A program made the translations under genes and the position numbers. A DNA stretch of 64,000 bases from Myxocyprinus asiaticus (lineage: Eukaryota; Chordata; Actinopteri; Cypriniformes; Catostomidae): the NCBI RefSeq assembly GCF_019703515.2, contig NC_059374.1, forward strand, positions 17,367,095-17,431,094. Direction: 5' to 3'. Below, piece after piece: positions 59,390 through 64,000 of the stretch (the first letter of the stretch is position 1; each line of letters begins with the position of its first letter). Under the pieces are notes generated by a model. The model made no database searches, was not told the origin of the DNA, and saw only the letters and a list, made by a program, of their open reading frames with translations.

Positions 59390-60594
59390 CACTATATTAC
59401 CAAAAGTATTCGCTCATCTGCCTTTAGACGCATATGAATTTAAGTGACATCCCATTCTTAATCCATAGGGTTTAATATGACGTCGGCCCACCCTTTGCAG
59501 CTATAACAGCTTCAACTCTTCTGGGAAGGCTTTCCACAAGGTTTAGGAGTGTGTTTATGGGAATTTTTGACCATTCTTCCAGAAGCGCATTTGTGAGGTC
59601 AGACACTGATGTTGCTCTAATTCATCCCAAAGGTGCTCTATCGGGTTGAGGTCAGGACTCTGTCCAGGCCAGTCACGTTCTTCCACACCAAACTCACTCA
59701 TCCATGTCTTTATGGACCTTGCTTTGTGCACTGGTGCGCAGTCATGTTGGAACAGGAAGGGGCCATCCCCAAACTGTTCCCACAAAGTTGGGAGCATGGA
59801 ATTGTCCAAAATCTCTTGGTATGCTGAAGCATTCAGAGTTCCTTTCACTGGAACTAAGGGGCCAAGCCCAGCTCCTGAAAAACAACCCCACACCATAATC
59901 CCCCCACCACCAAACTTCACAGTTGGCAGACAAGTACCGTTCTCCTGGCAACCGCCAAACCCAGACTCGTCCATCAGATTGCCAGATGGAGAAGCGTGAT
60001 TCGTCACTCCAGAGAACGCGTCTGCACTGCCCTAGAATCCAGTGGCGGCGTGCTTTACACCACTGCATCCGACGCTTTGAATTGTACTTGGTGATTTATG
60101 GCTTGGATGCAGCTGCTCGGCCATGGAAACCCATTCCATGAAGCTCTCTACACACTGTTCTTGAGCTAATCTGAAGGCTACATGAACTTTGGAGGTCTGT
60201 AGCGATTGACTCTGCAGAAAGTTGGCGACCTCTGCGCACTATGCGCCTCAGCATCTGCTGACCCCGCTCTGTCATTTTACGTGGCCTACCACTTCGTGGC
60301 TGAGTTGCTGTCATTCCCAATCGCTTCCACTTTGTTATAATACCACTGACAGTTGACTGTGGAATATTTAGTAGTGAAGAAATTTCACGACTGGACTTGT
60401 TGCACAGGTGGCATCCTATCACAGTACCATGCTGGAATTCACTGAGCTCCTGAGAGCGGCCCATTCTTTCACAAATGTTTGTAGAAGCAGTCTGCATGCC
60501 TAGGTGCATATTTTATACACCTGTGGCCATGGAAGTGATTGGAACACCTGAATTCAATTATTTGGATGGGTGAGCGAATACTTTTGGCAATATA

Positions 60595-60597
<3 letters not shown>
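59390..60597 (-). mobile_element. Tc1-like transposon, 'CACTATATTACCAAAAGTAT' family
   Basis: Left CACTATATTACCAAAAGTAT and right ATACTTTTGGCAATATAGTG, TA on both sides; 1.21 kb. TA tract before it and a very long TA tract after it. Confidence 0.92.
59472..60464 (-). pseudogene. Tc1-like transposase, frameshifted
   Basis: MGRSQELSEFQHGTVIGCHL start, helix-turn-helix (REISSLLNIPQSTVSGIITK), GRPRKMTERGQQML. The frame breaks near 60090 and 60000. [30 protein letters not shown] and [16 protein letters not shown] are present. A change near 59640 breaks the C-terminal frame, and the expected stop is the TAA complement at 59472-59474. Confidence 0.88.
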
Positions 60598-60668
<71 letters not shown>

Positions 60669-60715
60669 TTTATTTATTTATTTTTATTTATTTATTTATT
60701 TATTTATTTTTTCAG
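60598..60715. repeat. (TA)n(TTTA)n microsatellite
   Basis: About 30 TA units followed by TTTA units directly outside the Tc1 end. Confidence 0.92.
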
Positions 60716-61384
60716 ACATGGAAGTACAGCCATACAGTTATAAGCAAGTCACTGTTAAAAAAAAAAAAAGATTTGCAAGCTTCAAGAAAGTTTATTGTTA
60801 CTATTATTTCACATGGTTTGGCATTTCTTCTCTTGAAGTGTTGAGACGATTTTATACAACATCTGTTGTACCATTACCCCAATGCAGAGCAGACCTCATG
60901 CCAAACACCCTCTCTTGGCTTTTGCTTTTTAAGCTTTACCTCAGTGGCCAAAAGTGCACGTTTCGCAAAGCCCTGAAACTTAACGGGTAACATGTGCCAG
61001 ACATGGAGTGGCAGAGTTACCACTATGCATGTCTGGCCCGCAGCCCAAGCGCATACACCCATAACACACCCACACCCACACATTTAAATGACCACATGTT
61101 GCTGAGTTTATTTTTTATTTTAAATAGCCCTGGCATCTGGGTCTCTCTGGAGAGGAGACCTTACCCAGCTCTGACACATGGCTGTTGCTGAGGTCAGACG
61201 GGAGTCACCAGAATCACTCACTGCATATGTGCACCTGCCGTGCGCCTGGAATCCCCCAGATTGTCCGGGCAGGAGCAGGCCGAGCAGCTGAATAAACCAC
61301 ATGGTATTTTATAATGAGGCAACAGTAATGTCAGTAATGTCTCATAAACAGGGTCTGATCGAGATAATACCCCATTCATTGCAA
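60716..61384. other. upstream/5' intron sequence, no gene seen
   Basis: No recognisable coding sequence. The open frames here are short and not flanked by convincing splice sites. Confidence 0.5.
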
Positions 61385-61518
61385 GAATTGTAATTTGCAG
61401 TGCACTTATAACCAGGAGAGTCCAACTGGAGCAACCTAGGGTTAAGTGCCTTACTAATGGTTCATGGATCGTTCCTTGTGGGGATCAAAACCAGCAATCC
61501 ATTGGTTACAAGTAAGGA
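61385..61518 (-). mobile_element. tRNA-derived SINE remnant, minus strand
   Basis: Read on the - strand: a box-B-like GCTGGTTTTGATCCCCAC, then AACCATTAGTAAGGCACTTA, TAGGTTGCTCCAG and AAGTGCACTGCAAATTACA. Same general body as the SINE at 2817. Its tRNA-like head is cut off at the edge of the repeat starting near 61510. Confidence 0.6.
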
Positions 61519-62851
61519 TGTGCAAAACCATATATTTTTAAAATCAATAAGTTGGTGGGTATCCTGAGTGACCAGTTGATTAATCGGTCTAAAGGAAGTC
61601 CCATATAATTAGGCTGGCTTCAACTTTGGCCGTTTCTTAGGAGGCGTTTACATAAGACATGTTTTTGTGTTTAAAAATATCACAACAGGAGGAAAAAGAA
61701 TGCAGGGGTTCCACAATGCATTTTATAAAGTTAAACTATTTAATACCACGGGTCTGTTGAATGCTTGATTCTGATTGGTTGACGGACATTCTAAGGTGTG
61801 CAATTATTTTTCAAGTAAACACACGGCTATGAAGTAGTTCCAGGTCTTGACCGAATAACGGTTCCATATCACTTCCCCAAATTATTTAAGTTATTTCAAA
61901 GAGTCCTAAATAACTTATTAACACAAAGACATTGGTTAAGTACACTGGATAAGAATGACAATGTCTATAGTATCCTAAATTTATTTCACTTTCGATTGAT
62001 AAGCGTCCTTGGGCTCCCTCTCTCTCTCGTCTCACCCCACCCCCCTCCCACCGCACACACACACACACACTCACTTATACACACCGTACATGCTACCACA
62101 GCAAAGTAATCATATAAAGTAAATCAGTTAGGAATGTCAAACAATGTCTATAATATCCTACATCTATTTCAATTTCGGTTGAATAGCTCCCTCTCCCCCA
62201 CACTTACAGTACACACGCTCACACACACGCTGTACATATGCACACATGCGCAAACACACACACACATTGAGCCAACAAATAGAGCCGCATTCCACGACTT
62301 GATCAATACAACAGTATCTATTATCCGAAATAACTTTTAATATTGCACCTCAGGTCCGCCGTGCGTCGTGACCACATTACCACCTCGGGTGTGCATTATT
62401 TTTCAATAATTCCACGGTCCATCATCAATTATTCCTTATTTAAACGTGAAATGGCGGATAAGTTTAACAATTTGTCTCTGTGGCATTATCAAAACATTCC
62501 TCTGTTTGTTTGAGTGACCCATCGAGCCCGACAAAAAAGTGTTAGCTCGACCAATGGTGTGAGTTTGGGGCGTAACTATCTGTTTGTACAACCAACGGAA
62601 GATAGGGGATATTTTCTGGAATCTGTTTAAACATTATTTTGCAATTATTTTTGCAATTCCATTTGGTGATGCTAGTGGCGTGGAAAAACTGTCTAACAGC
62701 TAAGGCACAGCATGCTACCAGCACACTAAGTAAAGCAAAACAAAACAAATATATATGAAAAAAAATCTAGATGAACTAATCAACCTCAATTATCGACTAG
62801 TTAGTTGTTTGACAACTAGTCAACTACTCAACCACTGTGACACATCCCTAC
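61512..62851. mobile_element. repeat with GGATGTGC / GCACATCC-like ends
   Basis: Left TAAGGATGTGCAAAACC, right GTGACACATCCCTA with CAAG on both sides as a possible duplication; inner motifs GTTGATTAATCGG and CGACTAGTTAGTTGTTTGAC. Contains a block shared with 4460-4680. The boundaries are approximate. Confidence 0.45.
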
Positions 62852-63463
62852 AAGTTCAGAATGCTACACCATTCCCGCACAAAAGCCAATGCTTTTGCAG
62901 AAAGAGGAATGGGAGGTGCTTCCAAGATTCTGCTCCACTTTCAGGGCTGATCTAATGGCTGAACTCCTGCCAAAGCTACAGAACAGCAGAGAGGGAGGAG
63001 AAGACATTCAGAGATAGAGAAAGAACAGGCCAAAAGCCAGAGAGAAAGAGAGAAGAGACTTTATAAGGAGAAGAAAGAGGAAGCTTTGAGAGAGATGAAG
63101 AAAGGAGGGGGGGTATTAAACACCCTCATAGAATCTGATTGAGGTCACAGTTGATATGTGTGCCATTCTCACTGTGGTGCCAGTCACAAATTCTGGAGCC
63201 CAGACTGATGCACAGACCGACGGCATTACCATAAACCACCAACAAATACCACAAATAAAACATGAGACCAACAAAACCTCCCTACTTGTTCTCGAAACGT
63301 TCTTATGAGACTTTGGGAACACTGCTCACGGGCAATTTCTAAAACATGCATGTGAAAGTCACACAATGACCATAAGAGCCACCCAAGTCATTCCACGGAT
63401 ATTATTTCATCACCAAAATGAAAACCAGCTGGACCGAAATGAGTAGTGAAAACAGCACTTAAG
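62852..63463. other. purine-rich stretch, no gene seen
   Basis: AG-rich sequence at 62980-63115. It could be a noncoding first exon or simple sequence; nothing decides this. Confidence 0.4.
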
Positions 63464-64000
63464 AAATAGTTCACCCAAAAATTTAAATTCTCTCATCATT
63501 TACTCACCCCCATGCCATCCCTGATGTGTATGACTTTCTTCTGCTGAACACAAAGATTTTTAAAAGTATATCTCAGCTTTATAGGTCCATACAATGCAAA
63601 TTAATGGTGACTGAAACTTTGACGCTCCAAAAAGCACATAAAAGCAGCATAAAAGTAATCAATAAGACTTCAGTGGTTTAACCCATGTCTTTTGAAGTGA
63701 TCCAATAGGTTCAAGATTTATAGTGAAAAAGTTGTATTATGGTCTGTTCTCACCCAAAATGGATTAGATAGACATGGATTAAAACACTGAAGACATATGT
63801 CTAACTTTTATGATGCCATTATGTGCTTTTTGGAGTTTCAAAATTTTGGTCACCTTTCCCTTACACTGTATGTACCCACAGAGTTGAGATTCTTTTAAAA
63901 AATCTTTGTGTTCTGCAGAAGAAAGAAAATCATGCACATCTGGGATGGCATGAGGGTGAGTAAATGATGAAAGCAATTTTAATTTTTGGGTGACTTATTC
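63464..64000. mobile_element. palindromic GTTCACCC element running to the window edge
   Basis: Left AAGAAATAGTTCACCCAAAA, right GGCATGAGGGTGAGTAAATG and TTTTTGGGTGACTTATTC at the last base; the terminal bases are outside the window. Confidence 0.75.

Noticed and set aside
62980..63115. AG-rich stretch as a numbl promoter or first exon
   Set aside because: No TATA, CpG cluster or splice donor I could defend; recorded only as purine-rich sequence.
1..64000. Endogenous retrovirus, LINE reverse transcriptase or tRNA/rRNA genes
   Set aside because: No reverse-transcriptase, gag or integrase motifs and no cloverleaf gene were seen; only tRNA-derived SINE remnants.

Overview
The window looks like nuclear DNA from a teleost, most likely a cyprinid. 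It holds spliced vertebrate genes with GT-AG exons, many decayed Tc1/mariner transposons (one lineage very close to the Sleeping Beauty type), many copies of a palindromic element ending in GGGATAGTTCACCCAAAAAT (known to me as abundant in carp-family genomes), tRNA-derived SINE remnants and TA/CA microsatellites. The species is not identified, and the family assignment is inference.

Two protein-coding genes are supported, arranged tail to tail. On the + strand, 3142-18344 carries the last nine coding exons of a zfyve1 (DFCP1) gene: the end of the GTPase-like region, the cysteine-rich ER-targeting region and both FYVE zinc fingers. All intron phases agree and the exons give 446 codons plus a stop. 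Comparison with the 777-residue human protein as I remember it puts about 330 N-terminal residues upstream of the window. On the - strand, 55482-32136 carries a complete eight-exon numb-family coding sequence of 630 codons plus a stop: start, PTB domain, two RxxS regulatory sites, proline-rich tail and C-terminal NPF. Its residues fit numb-like (numbl) better than numb.

Layout. 1-3141: zfyve1 intron with repeats and a SINE. 3142-9348: zfyve1 exons 1-6, with a 2-kb hairpin-ended repeat at 6137-8167. 10660-18344: the FYVE exons, separated by about 6 kb of back-to-back Tc1 elements, including one inserted inside another. 18345-32135: intergenic DNA with palindromic elements and three more Tc1-type elements. 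32136-40176: the downstream numbl exons. 40177-55356: large numbl introns with two further Tc1 copies and several terminal-inverted-repeat elements. 55357-55507: the start-codon exon. 55508-64000: numbl upstream or 5' intron sequence with nested transposons.

The proteins act in different pathways: zfyve1 in PI3P-linked omegasome and lipid-droplet membranes, numbl in endocytic sorting and Notch antagonism. Their adjacency is a matter of synteny, not of shared function. Nearly all the remaining structure is transposon history. I found no bacterial, viral, CRISPR or clearly new functional system. The most informative observations are the zfyve1-numbl linkage, a two-copy Tc1 deletion derivative with the same internal junction, an inverted repeat that collapsed between its own direct repeats, and the hairpin-ended tandem-unit repeat.
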